Assembly (NCBI GenBank): GCA_004151065.3
Contig: NWUY0304654764.1
Span: 1 to 22,587 of the forward strand
Source of the DNA: Larix sibirica
Taxonomy: Eukaryota > Streptophyta > Pinopsida > Pinales > Pinaceae
Direction of reading: 5' to 3'
DNA length: 22,587 nucleotides
Positions 8,885-19,939 of this stretch are shown piece after piece (positions within the stretch are counted from its first letter, which is position 1; each line of letters starts with the position of its first letter). Made by a program: the position numbers and the translations under genes. The notes beneath the pieces were generated by a model. The model was given only the letters and a program-made list of their open reading frames with translations, had not been told where the DNA came from and did no database searches.

Positions 8885-9142
8885 ATGAGATGGAATCCGT
8901 GGCCAGATTCGATGGCTGGTGCGGTTTCATTAAGCAGCTCTGTTCTTAGAATTGCCCAAAAGAAACATGGAAGGGAGCGTTTGCTTCTTTACCCTGCGGG
9001 GTGGGCTTACCTCCATTCCCGGAGCCTTAGCTGCGAAGGAAGTTGGTCTTACTCTCTTTATTCTCCAAGTAATTTAGGGGCCAGGGCTTTAGTTCGCTTC
9101 GCCGGTTCAACATGGCTTTTCCATCGGGCTTGGCCGCAATAG
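8885..9142 (+). CDS. Hypothetical small ORF, unsupported
   Basis: Starts at a true ATG at 8885 and encodes 85 residues, rich in Ser, Trp, Leu and Arg, with no recognisable domain or clear membrane segment. The local sequence is somewhat more G+C-rich than its flanks. I do not recognise it as any mitochondrial or plastid gene. Confidence 0.15.
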   Translation: MRWNPWPDSMAGAVSLSSSVLRIAQKKHGRERLLLYPAGWAYLHSRSLSCEGSWSYSLYSPSNLGARALVRFAGSTWLFHRAWPQ

Positions 9143-10090
9143 ATTCTTGCCATTACAACCAACCGAGCATCGTTATGTTATCTCTCGACTGATTTAAGAG
9201 ACGTCCCAGAGCCACTATATATAGGGCAAGACTTAATGAATACCCTACTACGTGCTGGTCATTCTTTATTTATCTCTGTCATTTCTTTATATTCATAGAT
9301 TTGGAATGAATGTATATTTCTTTTTCGAGGAACCCCACCACATTCCTCTGCACCCCACATTCATACAGCTACCAGTTTGGTTATGCAATTGAATAGCTAG
9401 CCCGAAGAAAGATGTCTTTACTCCAGAGAGCTTCTAAGTATTTAGGTTTCAGAATAGTCCGATTTGTAGTGACGGATTTATAAAGTATGATTTTGGTTTA
9501 AGGGTTGTTTGTTGTAAATAGGTTATCTCCTTCTTTTAGGGAGTAACTCTTTTGGTATAAGATAATAAGAGTGGTTTAGGTCTTCTTTTTCTCTTTAGGT
9601 ATTAATATAAATTAGGAGCCCTTTACTATTTATAACTTAGGAGCCTATAACTTCAGAATAAAAAAGCTATAACTACAAGGCTTATAAGCTCTAACTCACC
9701 TCTAAGACACCATACTATAGCTCCTTACTTCTTTATGTATTCTTGTCTTAGGCTCCTTAGTCTTCTTTATAAGTATAGCTTCTGGTGTTGGTATTTTTTT
9801 TTATCACTATGGTGTTCTTTAAGTATCAAGAGTAGGAATAATATTTAGGATCGAATACTTTATATAGCTCACTGATAAGAGATAAAAGCTAAGACTATGT
9901 GGAAGGAATAAGACTTGACCTAGTATTCCACCTCCTTTTCTAGGGTTAATGTACTTCCATTCATATATTGAACCACATCATTTTATTATCCCACATGAGG
10001 GGTTGAGACCTGGCTGGTGTTTTAGACCTGCTCATCTATGCAACGATCTATCTGTGAGTTACTCGCAACTGTTAACTTTAATTGAACCTT
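9143..10090. other. Unrecognised AT-rich intergenic DNA
   Basis: No gene or RNA was recognised. The word taggagcc recurs near 9614 and 9637, and ctataact/ctccttac-type words are common at 9600-9780, but no unit length is clear. Confidence 0.45.
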
Positions 10091-10096
10091 GAGGAA

Positions 10097-10166
10097 AAGG
10101 GTTCGTATAAGGGTTCGTATAAGGGTTCGTAAAGTAAAGGGTTAGTATTGGTGGGTTAGTATTGGT
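10097..10166 (+). repeat. Two adjacent short tandem repeats (12 bp x 3, 14 bp x 2)
   Basis: aagggttcgtat is repeated at 10097, 10109 and 10121 (the last copy one base short). gggttagtattggt is then repeated at 10139-10152 and 10153-10166. The units share the core gggtt, so the second array may have grown from a diverged unit of the first. Confidence 0.9.
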
Positions 10167-10225
10167 ATAGGTTAAAGTCGGGGGTATGTCGGGATATCTT
10201 TCCCTCACTTCGTTCTGTTTAGGCT

Positions 10226-10513
10226 ATGCTTCCGGCAATAGTGGTTTCTTTATTTTCTTTTTTTATTCAACCGATGAAGCATACGTTGATCCAGCAAGAA
10301 CCAACCCCCTTTTCTCTTTCTCAATGCACTAGCACCATTGTTCCCACCCTGAGAAGATCGCGGGTGTTTGAGGCAGTTTCATTCACCGGCCGGTGCGCGG
10401 ACGACCCGGAGATAGAGCGGGGAATCAGTAGAGCAGCAGAAGACCAACCCGCCAAACAAAAACTCTCGCCTGCTGAACCAACATGTGATAGGGAGATCAT
10501 AGAGGTGGGATGA
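10226..10513 (+). CDS. Hypothetical small ORF, unsupported
   Basis: A true ATG at 10226 gives 95 residues. The N-terminus is hydrophobic (LPAIVVSLFSFFIQP), resembling a single membrane segment, and the rest is polar and acidic towards the C-terminus. No domain was recognised and there is no second copy in the window. It could be one of the chance ORFs common in large plant mitochondrial genomes. Confidence 0.2.
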   Translation: MLPAIVVSLFSFFIQPMKHTLIQQEPTPFSLSQCTSTIVPTLRRSRVFEAVSFTGRCADDPEIERGISRAAEDQPAKQKLSPAEPTCDREIIEVG

Positions 10514-12850
10514 GAAAGGGATCAGAGAGGTGAGTTGACGTGCTGGTTCTAGCCTCGCCCTTTATTGAATGATTGGACTAGCTTGCTAAAGAGTTTGAAA
10601 GTGGGTTGAATGGATAAGTGAAAGAAAATTGTTGGCAGTGTTATGTTGGTTGGCCTCGTGATCATGTGCCCGTTTTCATTTCCTTATTCTCCAATGATTA
10701 TGAGAATACCGCTAGCTATAGAGCCAGGTAGTAGCTATCTATAGTCGTTGGCGAAAGTACGGACGAAAAGATGAAGAAAGGTTAATTGCTTGCTTCCAAG
10801 CCTGCCACTACAATAGATAGGTCTTCCCTCGTTTTCGGAGTCATATTAGTAAGAATCAGAACTTGCACACCAACTTACTCACATAGGGCATGAGTCTATC
10901 CTGCCCAGCCGTTTAGAACCTTCCCAAAGACACTCCACTAAGCAATGGTCCTCCCGCTTGTCTATGGCCTATGCTCTATGCTATGATCGATGGTCCTCCG
11001 GCGTCAAACTATTAAACAATAACGCTCCTTTATTCGCCTGTAACCTCTCTTTCTCTTTCGTCACTCGTCTCCTACTCTTTCAGGGCCTTCGCCTTCGGCT
11101 TCCGCTTTCAGACAAAACTAGTAGGAAATGAGCGTAGATTGATAGAGATGGCTTTACAAGGGGAACAACAACTAGGCATAACATAAATAGCTATAATGGG
11201 AGTTGACGTACCCTCGATCTTAAGCCCCACAGGGATCGACTGAACTTCGACTTGACTTCAAGAGCTAGAAGAGCTAAGAGCTGAGGTTGGTCGTAGATCT
11301 CGTCTAAGGCTTCTTAGTGGTTATTCCTTTATAGGATTAGCTTTCTATTTTCTTGTTCTTACTTGCTTGAAGTTTGGAAAAGATAGATAAGGACAGAACG
11401 GAATGTATTATATCTCTCAAGCTCCTTGACTTTAGGTTTCTAATAAGAGAGGATAAAAAATCTCAAATGAGATCTATCCCTCTCTAAGCTCGGTCATTCC
11501 TTCCTAAAGTAAGGACTGGTACAATTTCCTTTCCTGTCTTTGAGGCAGTCCCCCCGAGGTTTCTTTCCCTTGTATCTAGGTATCTAAGTATCGAGGTAGT
11601 TCCTAATTTTGAGCTAAGCTGAGCTCCGAAGTCGTGGATTCCTTCCGACTGGGCTAAGTTATTCCCTTTCTATTAGGCAGTTTTAAGCTAGATGTGAATG
11701 CCGCCTATCTGCTATTAGTAAGCTATCCTAGTTGCTATTATTAAGTAGGAAGCTCTGGAGCGGGAAGATCAGTATTGAATTAAAGTAAGGAAACAAGCAA
11801 GGGAAATCGTAATCGTACTGAATCTATAAAGAAGGAAATCGTGTACTTATTTGATTGTGCCAGCCCTTTCCCGATTCCTGATGCTACCCTTACCTTAGCA
11901 GTGATACAATACAGGAAGGGAGAGATCTTATTTAAAAGAAGAGAACCGTAGCTCACGGAAAAGATTAAGGACGGTGTATTCGTGGACAGATAGCCCGAGC
12001 TAAAAGGAAAGCACGGTAAAAGCTTGTTGGAGGAAATTGATCAAAGTTAAGGCTTGATAAGTACAAGGAGCAGGGAAGGCTACTGCTACTGCGACAGATG
12101 GTTGACTAATGCTCCTACCGTTACAGATAGAAATTCGCTAACAGGCGATTGCCTGCCCATGCTATAACCATGCTACCTTCCTTTACCTTCCTATAAGCTG
12201 GCTAACTAAGGCCTACGGACTGATTACCGGTATACAAATACTTAAGGGCAGGAGACAGAAGGCAGAAGAGGGAAAGTCGCTCTATTTACAATTACAAAAA
12301 AGAATTTAGGCACATCCTTTTCCACAGTTACAGAAGCCTTTGCCGCAGATGACCGCTTTCACATATTAGCCCGGATTACGCTTTCAAATCAATAGTTCAT
12401 TGACCGCCTCTGATCTTTTAACAAGCCTTGTTACTACAGCTTGTTACTAAAGAAAGAATGCCATACTATCGAACTATAGGCGAAATGAAGCAAGCAAGGG
12501 AAGAGTTCCGACAAAGCGATTGATCCAGTTGAGACCGATAGATAGAGTACGGGACAGGACCAATACTAACAGGGAACGTAGTACATATTTATTTACAGTA
12601 ATCGCTAGACAGAACTAAGACAAAACGAAAAGCTAGAAGAAATATGACCGGGGACCGGGAATGGCGTAGGAGTTAGCGGGCTTACAAGGCAGATCGGGAG
12701 AACCGGGGGGGAAGACGAGAAAACGAAGATGATCGCTTCAGCAGCTTCCTCTTGCGTCTTCTCCTTAGATATACCATCTAAGCTAGCTAAGCCTGGTATT
12801 CTATCTGTAGGCGGGGAAATGGAATTCTTTCTTTATTTATTGAGAAATGC
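10514..12850. other. Long unrecognised intergenic stretch
   Basis: About 2.3 kb without a supportable gene, tRNA, rRNA or intron signature. It contains many short purine or pyrimidine runs and repeated words, such as aagcaagcaaggg near 12488 (similar acaagcaaggg near 11797), atggtcctcc at about 10945 and 10990, and gagcta clusters near 11263-11280. I looked for group II intron domain V-like hairpins and conserved mitochondrial exons and recognised none. Confidence 0.5.
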
Positions 12851-12868
12851 TCCTAGGGCCTCTTTCTC

Positions 12869-13090
12869 ATGAGCAAGCGAGGTAGAGCTCCGTCTATAGC
12901 TAGAGGAGTTCGAGGAAGTCCGTCAGATTGGATTCTTACAACAGAGGCTGGCCGGGCGGGAGGAGCCACCAAAGGAAAGGGGACGGAAGAACACGGGCCC
13001 CCACCCAATAAATACTTAGGTACGAACCCACTCCCCCTTCTAAAGAAAATGGAGATTCTTGTTACTGAACATGACCCTTTCATTAATTAG
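12869..13090 (+). CDS. Hypothetical basic ORF, unsupported
   Basis: A true ATG at 12869 gives 73 residues, basic and Gly-rich at the start (MSKRGRAPSIARGVRGSP). The complementary strand is open over almost the same bases (12853-13083, 76 codons), so base composition rather than selection may keep both open. No ribosomal-protein or other domain was recognised. Confidence 0.15.
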   Translation: MSKRGRAPSIARGVRGSPSDWILTTEAGRAGGATKGKGTEEHGPPPNKYLGTNPLPLLKKMEILVTEHDPFIN

Positions 13091-13160
13091 AACTCACTGG
13101 CGTCTAGGAAGTATCCCGTAATATTTATTTCCTGACCCTTGCCTTGTAAATTGGGTAAAT

Positions 13161-13190
13161 TATATATATATATATATATATTATATATAA
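13161..13190. repeat. TA dinucleotide microsatellite
   Basis: Ten TA units at 13161-13180, followed by ttatatataa. Such runs commonly vary in length between individuals. Confidence 0.95.
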
Positions 13191-13512
13191 ACCTATCAGT
13201 TATACATTCTACGCCTACCCGATAATTGGAGTGCAAAAGGGTAGGTACAAAGGCTATATCCACCCGATCAATTATGTATGTTTTGATCCAAAGCTTCATA
13301 GTATTTTTTGCTAACGCTTGCCCAAATTGGATTACTTATTGCTTACGCTTGATAAGTGAGGATGGTTGTTTGATTTGACTCGGAAAGGGACGACGTGGAA
13401 AACAAAATGGGATATGCTCGTAGATAAAGTGGGTGGGTGAGGCACCACACCTATAACTTGATTGGTAGTTTATATTATACGCTTTTGAATCGGCGACAAC
13501 CTAGGGAGCAAG

Positions 13513-13560
13513 ACCATGTTTACTTTATAAGGATTCCACAAAACGCTCTAATTTGACATT
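13513..13560 (-). repeat. 48-nt dispersed repeat, copy B (inverted)
   Basis: The reverse complement matches 2539-2586 at 41 of 48 positions. In this copy the motif NVKLERFVESL ends the minus-strand ORF that starts at 13755. Confidence 0.65.
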
Positions 13561-13755
13561 AATAAAAAAAAGATCCGGTAGTAGCCTAAACTCTGCCCTT
13601 ATTCGATGTTGCTTAGCCATAAGAATAACTGGAAAAGCTCGAAAGGACCGGTCAAAGGAATTGATACATCCCTTTTTACTAGTCTCCGATCGAGTCTGTT
13701 CTAATACTAGCCTAAGTACACTTACTGTAGAGGATAATAAGTACCCCCCAATCAT
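13525..13755 (-). CDS. Hypothetical small ORF carrying repeat motif
   Basis: The first ATG is at 13755 (the frame is open further to about 13770), giving 76 residues. It starts MIGGYLLSSTVSVLRLVLEQ, has a basic middle (SFRAFPVILMAKQHRIRAEF) and ends FINVKLERFVESL. The C-terminal motif is shared with the repeat at 2539-2586, so this part may descend from a real coding sequence. The plus strand is also open here (13553-13855), which weakens the case. No family was recognised. Confidence 0.25.
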   Translation of the reverse strand: MIGGYLLSSTVSVLRLVLEQTRSETSKKGCINSFDRSFRAFPVILMAKQHRIRAEFRLLPDLFFINVKLERFVESL

Positions 13756-13860
13756 AGCCAACTTATTCAAACGAGATATAAATCATATTATAAAAGCACT
13801 TTATATCCCCTTTTATTGTCAACTTGCAGTTTCTCTATTCATAAGTGGTTATTAAAGGAG

Positions 13861-14405
13861 CGTATGCAACCGTGGACCGACCGGCCTTCTTACAGGCGCT
13901 TTGGGCGGAGCTTTCTTGTTCAACTCTTTAACTTGAATGAAGGATAGTTATCCTACTGGGCTAAGAAGAGTGCAATGCAGGTATAACATTTCGATGTAAG
14001 TTCACGTTTTTGATCTCGATAAGGACATCTCTCTTTTATGATAGAGTCTGTTGTATCGCCACACGGTCTAGCTTCAAATTCTCGCTACCTACACACTCTA
14101 GCATCACGGGTTCAACCATTCCTAGCCAGCAAAGTAAACAAGCGAGTAAGCAAGAACCAGTTGTTGTCGTTCGCGACTGTGTATAGGAAGGCAAGCAAGT
14201 GAGCAAGTAAGCAGGTATATTTATTTGGGCAAAGGGGTGGTGGTTGGAGTGCGGGGGAACGAACGGGTTCGTGGAGTTATTGGTTGGTTCATTTCGTTCA
14301 TAGTTGTTAGTGCTTTTTCTGTGGTTGGGCCATGCCATCCATGTTTCATTCCGTTAGTGGTTTTTGATATTTATATATATATTTGGAGGGCTTAGTAAAT
14401 AGAAC
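13861..14405. other. Unrecognised intergenic DNA
   Basis: No gene was recognised. The minus strand is open for 100 codons (14036-14338), but the product is Asn/Thr/Ser/Cys-rich without a domain and reflects the gcaagcaagtgagcaagtaagc-like repeats on the plus strand at 14190-14215. Confidence 0.4.
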
Positions 14406-14412
14406 AATTCAC

Positions 14413-14510
14413 TCTATGCTCAGCTATGCTTGGCTCTTCTATGTATACGCTTCGCTATGCTCTGCTCTGCTGCTCTCTATGCTTGGCAATCTCTAGCTTA
14501 TCTATGCTCA
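14413..14510 (+). repeat. ctatgct low-complexity repeat
   Basis: ctatgct occurs at about 14413, 14424, 14454, 14477 and 14501. The longer word ctatgcttggc occurs at 14424 and 14477. Intervening gctctgctctgctgctct adds a CTG-like run. No coding sense was found. Confidence 0.7.
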
Positions 14511-14543
14511 TATTCGTTGTTATATAATTATTAGAATTTTGCT

Positions 14544-14750
14544 TTGGAATCAACAGGGGGCCTTCCTTCAACAACTCGGGACCGCGTCCTATCCTTATCG
14601 GCGACCACTCCACTGGCACTGATTGGCTATGTCGGATGGCTCCTTGCCGGTGCCATAGCTTATATTTTAGGTAGGAACCCTGTGCTCCATAGCGGTAAGT
14701 GCATGTACATGTTCCATAGCAGCGGCAAGTGGGTATGGCCTTTAGTTTAA
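14544..14750 (+). other. Open frame with one possible membrane segment
   Basis: The frame is open for 68 codons but begins at TTG. The only in-frame ATGs are near its end, so expression is doubtful. The middle reads TTPLALIGYVGWLLAGAIAY, a plausible single transmembrane helix. The tail has a small duplication (tccatagcggtaagtg / tccatagcagcggcaagtg at about 14687-14728). No family was recognised. Confidence 0.15.
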
Positions 14751-16768
14751 TTTAGAAACTCTATAAAGAGGCGAAAAATTACATATGGATATGCAAACAT
14801 TAGGGTCCTACAGATGGATACTCCACATAGAGAGCACCTCACATAGCCTTCATGCACATAGCTATATATTAGAACAATGACTGACTGTTTCAATTCCAGT
14901 CCGGGAGCTAAAAAGTATCCAAAGTATCTCAGCTTAGAGTGATTTCCGACAAGCCTCGGTTGCAAACAATTATAGAACTGCCTGGACTTACTCAGCGGGC
15001 AGATAGAAGCAGTAAGTTGGCAAAAGATGGTAAATTGTAGAATGCAAACGTAACGTATCAAGATGGTAGATTATCCTATGTTCACCTGACCTTCGATGAT
15101 GCAAAACCCTTAAACTCTACTCTGGTCTAACCGGATAAAGACTCTACGCTTGCTAGAAAAAAAAGAGCATAGGTCTTGCCCTTCATACACCACCTTTTAT
15201 ATATAAAATTGACCAAGTCAATGCCTCATGAAAGTTAACGGGACTATCTCTCCTAGAGTTTCGTGGAAAAGGCTCATTCGAAGCCCCTACCATTACCCAA
15301 GTAGCCAACACGAATTCGGTCCAGTGCCCGACATTTTGTTAAACCATATTTCAAACCACCATATGCCAAATGTCTAGTATTTGAACGGCATGCCAAATGT
15401 GCCCATTACCTTGCCTTTGTTACTCGAGTTATCAATAGTTTGAAAAACCAACTTTCACAATAAACCCAAGCTTCCTTTGTCAATTTACTTTTAACGTTAT
15501 TTAATAATTAATTTTGTAGATTGAATCCCAATAATCAAAGGAATACTACTGCATAAGATAATTAGATTAATGTCCAATAATTAATAACAGAAGCAAACGA
15601 TGGGATTATAATAGGTACACCCAGTACAAATAGAGAGTGTGAAAGCAACTCATATAACAACGCTTAAAGGTAAAAAAAAGGAAAAAAAGGATAGGAGCAT
15701 AGCCGCAAGGAGAGGAGCACAAAAAATTATCTCGCTATGCTATACCCTAGCAGTCTATCCAAAATAGTCCTGATGGTCAAGGGTAAGGTGGTGTAGACCG
15801 AGGAGGCTCGCTATCAGCCCATCAAAGGCAAGTAAAGATCATGTTTACCATGATGAGTCTTTGGACACTAAACAATTAACAAAATAAAAGTATAAAAGAA
15901 AATTAAAACTAGTATGGTTTTAGAACAAAATTTTTGTAACATGAAATTAACATCTGTTACTTCTAATACTCTCATTTTACTGTACAGATAGGCTCTTTAA
16001 ATAAACTTTTATCTCTTTCTTTTATATATTGGCAACCACAATAGGGCAGCATAAGCATTATCTCTGTGTACAATACTTACGGGGAAAAGGGTAAATACCT
16101 TGAGGGCTCGCCATTGCATGTATGGTTATATGATGGGACCACACCATATGGATAACCTTCTGGGACCAACACAGATTAAATGAAAGTTTGAAATTCCAGG
16201 TTATTTATTTATTGCAACTCTTATCTATCTTATACCCCATTCAGGTGGCGCTTTTCTGTTGCCCTTGCCCCCGATTATAAACAGATATGTAGTACTTAAC
16301 AGAAAGATATATCATTCCATGGTACTAAAGTTCCTCAACATCCTCTTTTGTATACGATCTGGGAGCCAACATGGGTACACATAGGATGGCGAAATGCGCT
16401 AGTTTTGGTGCGGGGCACCAAAACTCCTTATCTGGCTTCCCCGCCCGATCAATCAATAGGTAAATTTAGTCCATTCATCCGTCCATCAATCCATGAAATG
16501 AAATCCTTCCTTGTTGGATCCGAAGTATCCCACCAAAGCGTTGTATAATCCCCGACCAGCCAAGTATATAGGTCCAAAAGAAGTCCAAAAGAAGGCCTAG
16601 TTTGAAGTGTTTGTTCCCGCCCAAGTAGTAGTTTCAATCATTATATATGAGATTATGTTAAATAGTATTTCTTATTGGTGAATTCATTTAAAAGCGACTA
16701 CTTATTTCTTTATATTACGTGCTCCAAACCGTCCATAGTATCGTGTTACAGACAGAACATTAGTCATC
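14751..16768. other. Long unrecognised intergenic stretch
   Basis: About 2 kb with no supportable gene or RNA. The direct repeat atgccaaatgt occurs at 15363-15373 and 15390-15400. Opposed short frames at 16348-16637 overlap each other and show no domain, so I left them out. Confidence 0.45.
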
Positions 16769-17574
16769 ATGGAAGCCACCAAGGTGACTACAAAGATAAA
16801 TTTATTACAGCAGGTTCAAAATAAATGCCAACAATTACTGGCAGAAACTCAGAATTTGAAAGCTGCCTTCCAAGATTTATTCAATAAAGGTTTTCCATCA
16901 TTCTGGGATGGAAATGGGGAATTGTATGCCCCTGATGTATATAATTAAGCATTAATGCAACAACGAGATGATGTAACCAAATTCCAGGATATGGAAGGCC
17001 CAATAAAAGGGCAAGATATCATAAATAAGCAGACTGAGTAATTTTATTTGTTATCTCAAGTCAGGATTTTATTTAATAGTTTCCCACTGCCAACATACGA
17101 CAAGTACACTTAATTGGATATAGCAGTGCGCAAGATGACTAACTTTACATATCCTATGGGGAAGAACTGGAAAAATATTGCCAGGTTCGCCAATCTCAAT
17201 TTCCCATAGGAGGGGTCATCATCAGTCTAGCAGAGCAGGAACTAAAGTCAAGAGATGAAATGATGCTGATGTGTTCAAAGGTGTCAAAGAAGGTTACTTC
17301 CATGTCATCATTCATACAACAGCGATTCAAAGTGATGTCTCCAGCTGGCAATTTTTTCACTTCATTTTGTAACTTAAATCAAGATTCTGTCAGGAAAACG
17401 AGAACATTGTATAAATACAAGAGAAATGTAAGGACGAAAGGTCCGAAAATTTCCGAGATAAGTGTTTCTTGTTCTTTGGGGTTTTGGGGATCAAAGAGAA
17501 AAGATAGGATTTATATTGTAAGGGTTTTATGTAATTCCTTAATAGAAAAGATTCAGACCTTGTGCTTGTGTTAG
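16769..17574 (+). pseudogene. Decayed open frame of unknown family
   Basis: From the ATG at 16769 the frame gives 59 residues. It is rich in Gln, Lys and Leu, with a likely coiled-coil start (NLLQQVQNKCQQLLAETQNL), then the motif FPSFWDGNGELYAPDVY, then TAA at 16946. The same frame resumes with coding-like sequence and only occasional stops to about 17210. A second frame then takes over (GEELEKYCQVRQSQFPIGG, SLAEQELKSRDE) and runs into the open ATG frame 17260-17574. Low stop density, two complementary frames and balanced residue use suggest one ancestral protein of more than 200 residues broken by stops and a frameshift. I do not recognise the family. A retroelement gag is possible, but no zinc knuckle or protease is visible. 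Confidence 0.4.
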
Positions 17575-18600
17575 TCTGTTAATTGGACTTAATTAAATGG
17601 ATCTTATCATGGACTATTTGTCTGTAAGTGGTTATAGTTGTTAGAAAACACAGATTCCATGCAGGCCTATGTTTTATTTACTAATCATAAGATTATCAAT
17701 GGTAATGTAAAGTATTAATATACTTTTCAAGATCGATATTATTTAACAATGCTCTAATGCCATGACTCATATGTATCTTGTTAAAGTGTTTAATTATTAA
17801 TTGCTCAGCATTTTTTCTCCTCTGATGAAACAACAAGAACGCTATGCAGCTTTTCCTCTGTTGTTTCTTATATGTAATTCTTATTCTTCTTCCATCTTCT
17901 TATAATACCCATTTGTCTGACGCACATGAGTAATGCCTTTTAAATAAAAGAGTGCAAATTCTCTCATATAATGAAATCCTGGGGTTTAAAATAAAGAGAG
18001 AAAAGATATATCTACATAGGGGTTTTGTTTTATTGGCATAAACCTAAACATTCCTGTAATTGTGACTATTATGCATGATGCCTTGGCATAGTTCCCTAGC
18101 CTAGGAACATCTTCAAGGAACAACAATTAGCTAATGCATCAGATAAAGGATTGAATCTTTTTAGGATATGAACACATGTAATAAATTAAAAATAATACTT
18201 TAGAAGTATCACCCATAAGTATTTCCTTATAAGTGTAGGATCACAGATATAGTATACACCATTTAATTGTGACACTTGTAACTATGAATCTAGGTGAACC
18301 ACCAAATGTTCAATTACAAATAAATGACTTCCAATAGTAATTAAATCACTACACTATACTTAGTTACATTATTGGTCATAGGATCAATAAAAACCCCTCC
18401 TGAGCTCACAAGTTTGTGGGAGAATGAATCACCCAAGTTACATAAGAAACATTTTTAGTGTGGTGGTTAGCACCATTTCAAATCATACATAAACAAGTGT
18501 GTTTGATGACATATACCAATAATCACAAAGTATTATAATCGAAGAATAAAAATCCAAAATAAAAATAGAAACAAAAATGAATAAAATATACTTATATATT
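17575..18600. other. AT-rich unrecognised DNA
   Basis: About 1 kb of AT-rich sequence between the broken frame at 16.8-17.6 kb and the Ty3/gypsy remnant. On the minus strand this is where a 3' LTR of that element would be expected. I could not recognise an LTR end, polypurine tract or second copy. The string tttgtgggagaatg near 18413 resembles a purine tract but is on the plus strand. Confidence 0.4.
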
Positions 18601-18633
18601 ACAAGTACAGGGGCATTTCCCAGGAATTTATAC

Positions 18634-18880
18634 CTAGAAATAAGACCTCCTCAGATAGAGCCCATTGCGAGGCTCATCCAACATATTTCCTTTTCAATAT
18701 TTTAGCTCATAGGCTCCCTTACTAAGGACACACCTAACCATGTAAGTATCATTCCACAAAGGAATAAATTGACCTGCCCCCAAGGAATCTTTATCTTGGT
18801 CATAAGCAAAAACTAGGTCTCTTTCAAATAAAACTCAGGGATGGATAATCTTATCATACTGGGCCTTTACACATTTTTAT
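18634..18880 (-). pseudogene. Ty3/gypsy integrase C-terminal remnant
   Basis: AQYDKIIHP, stop, VLFERDLVFAYDQDKDSLGA, then GAYELKY, stop, KGNMLDEPRNGLYLRRSYF and a final TAG at 18634-18636. Both internal stops are TGA, and the one at 18694-18696 sits where Trp is expected. The segment is otherwise in one frame and has the length expected to close the pol polyprotein. Confidence 0.85.
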
Positions 18881-18947
18881 ATGCCTCATTCATAGTAGCT
18901 GCATCTCTACAGTGTTCATAAAGCTATTCTAAATAAACGAGACACTC

Positions 18948-19568
18948 TTATTCAAAAGTTGCGTTAGGCAAGAGCTCTACAACTAATTGAAACGAAGGAA
19001 TTTCAAACTCAATCGGTAAAATGGCCTCCAACCCATGCATGAGATGGAAGGGAGTAAATCCTATAGTCGTCTTTACTGAGGTTTGATACACCCCAAAAGC
19101 CAGAAAGAAAATAATGTTCCAATTCGATTTTATCTCGTTAATCATCCATTGAAGTATGGTTTGAAAAGTATTATTGAAAACTTCTACTTGTGCATTCTCC
19201 TGCAAAAAATAAGGTGACGAGTGTTTCTATCAGAAATCTAATTTGGTTTCTAATTCTGTCATCATTTTCTTTTTGAAATGAGTGCCATGATCAGTGACAA
19301 TCTCTCTGTTCACACAAAACCTAGCAATAACCTGATTGAATATTAAAAGTTATACTGTTTAACCATCATTAGAGAAGGTAGGCATGGCTTCAGCCCACTT
19401 GGTGAAGTATTCCATGGCCAAAATAATGTACTTATGACCTTTTTCCGAAGCCAGATGACATGTAGTAAAAGAAACCCCCATTTGGTGAAGGGGCCAATGA
19501 TGATAACATTCTAAAATAGAGCTAAATGCATGTGCATTTTCTTCATGAATATCTAACATGGGTGACAC
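18948..19568 (-). pseudogene. Ty3/gypsy integrase catalytic core remnant
   Basis: 19359-19568 gives KGHKYIILAMEYFTKWAEAM. The first catalytic Asp position is Glu (19410-19412). IVTDHGTHFKKKMMTE follows in another frame, with the second Asp at 19290-19292. QVEVFNNTF keeps the catalytic Glu at 19182-19184, exactly 36 codons on, giving the D-x35-E spacing. Two adjacent stops after LDF (near 19225) and the D-to-E change disable it. 18948-19205 continues with TTIGFTPFHLMHGLEAILPI, typical of the end of the core. Confidence 0.88.
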
Positions 19569-19800
19569 TTATTAACTAACTCCATACAATATTTGAAGAT
19601 CAAAGGCCAAAAAAAGCCTAAACGCAAAATTTTTGAGTTGTTTCCAGCCGAGAAAGATGACCACCACAAGATCCATTATTCAAATAATTCAAATATCTTT
19701 AAACATCCTCATGGGTTAGGCATTTACATAAAATAATATTAACCCCTTGATGATACAAAGTGTCACCAATGATGAGGTATCTCTTCACGTGATGGTAAAT
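19550..19800 (-). pseudogene. Ty3/gypsy integrase zinc-binding (HHCC) remnant
   Basis: YHQGV places the first His at 19750-19752, and GGHLS places the second at 19657-19659, 31 codons later. The Cys pair appears as CHPC at 19556-19567. The His pair and the Cys pair lie in different frames, and the core that follows is in a third, so at least two indels fall within 200 bases. This domain normally multimerises the integrase and helps it bind the LTR ends. Confidence 0.8.
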
Positions 19801-19939
19801 GTACTGATGTTAATTATGGGAGAGGTGAGAAGGGAACCTTTGGGTCTGGAGATATACTAGGATGCCCCCGTACTAATGGTCACTAGAGACAATGAAGAAT
19901 AAACGCTTCTCAGGTAATGATTCAGTTTCAAACTATTTA

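Noticed and set aside
11930-12010. Possible group II intron domain V (gaaccgtagctcacgg)
   Set aside because: The stem does not pair into the conserved domain V hairpin and no flanking exon is visible.
13553-13855. 100-codon plus-strand ORF
   Set aside because: Starts at TTG and is antisense to the minus frame that carries the repeated NVKLE motif, so it is more likely a shadow.
14036-14338. 100-codon minus-strand ORF
   Set aside because: Low-complexity Asn/Thr/Ser product arising from simple repeats on the plus strand. No domain.
16348-16637. Two overlapping small ORFs on opposite strands
   Set aside because: Each is about 60-66 codons, no domain, and the opposed overlap is typical of chance.
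18400-18440. Polypurine tract and 3' LTR start for the Ty3/gypsy element
   Set aside because: The purine run lies on the plus strand, opposite to the element, and no LTR end or second copy is in the window.
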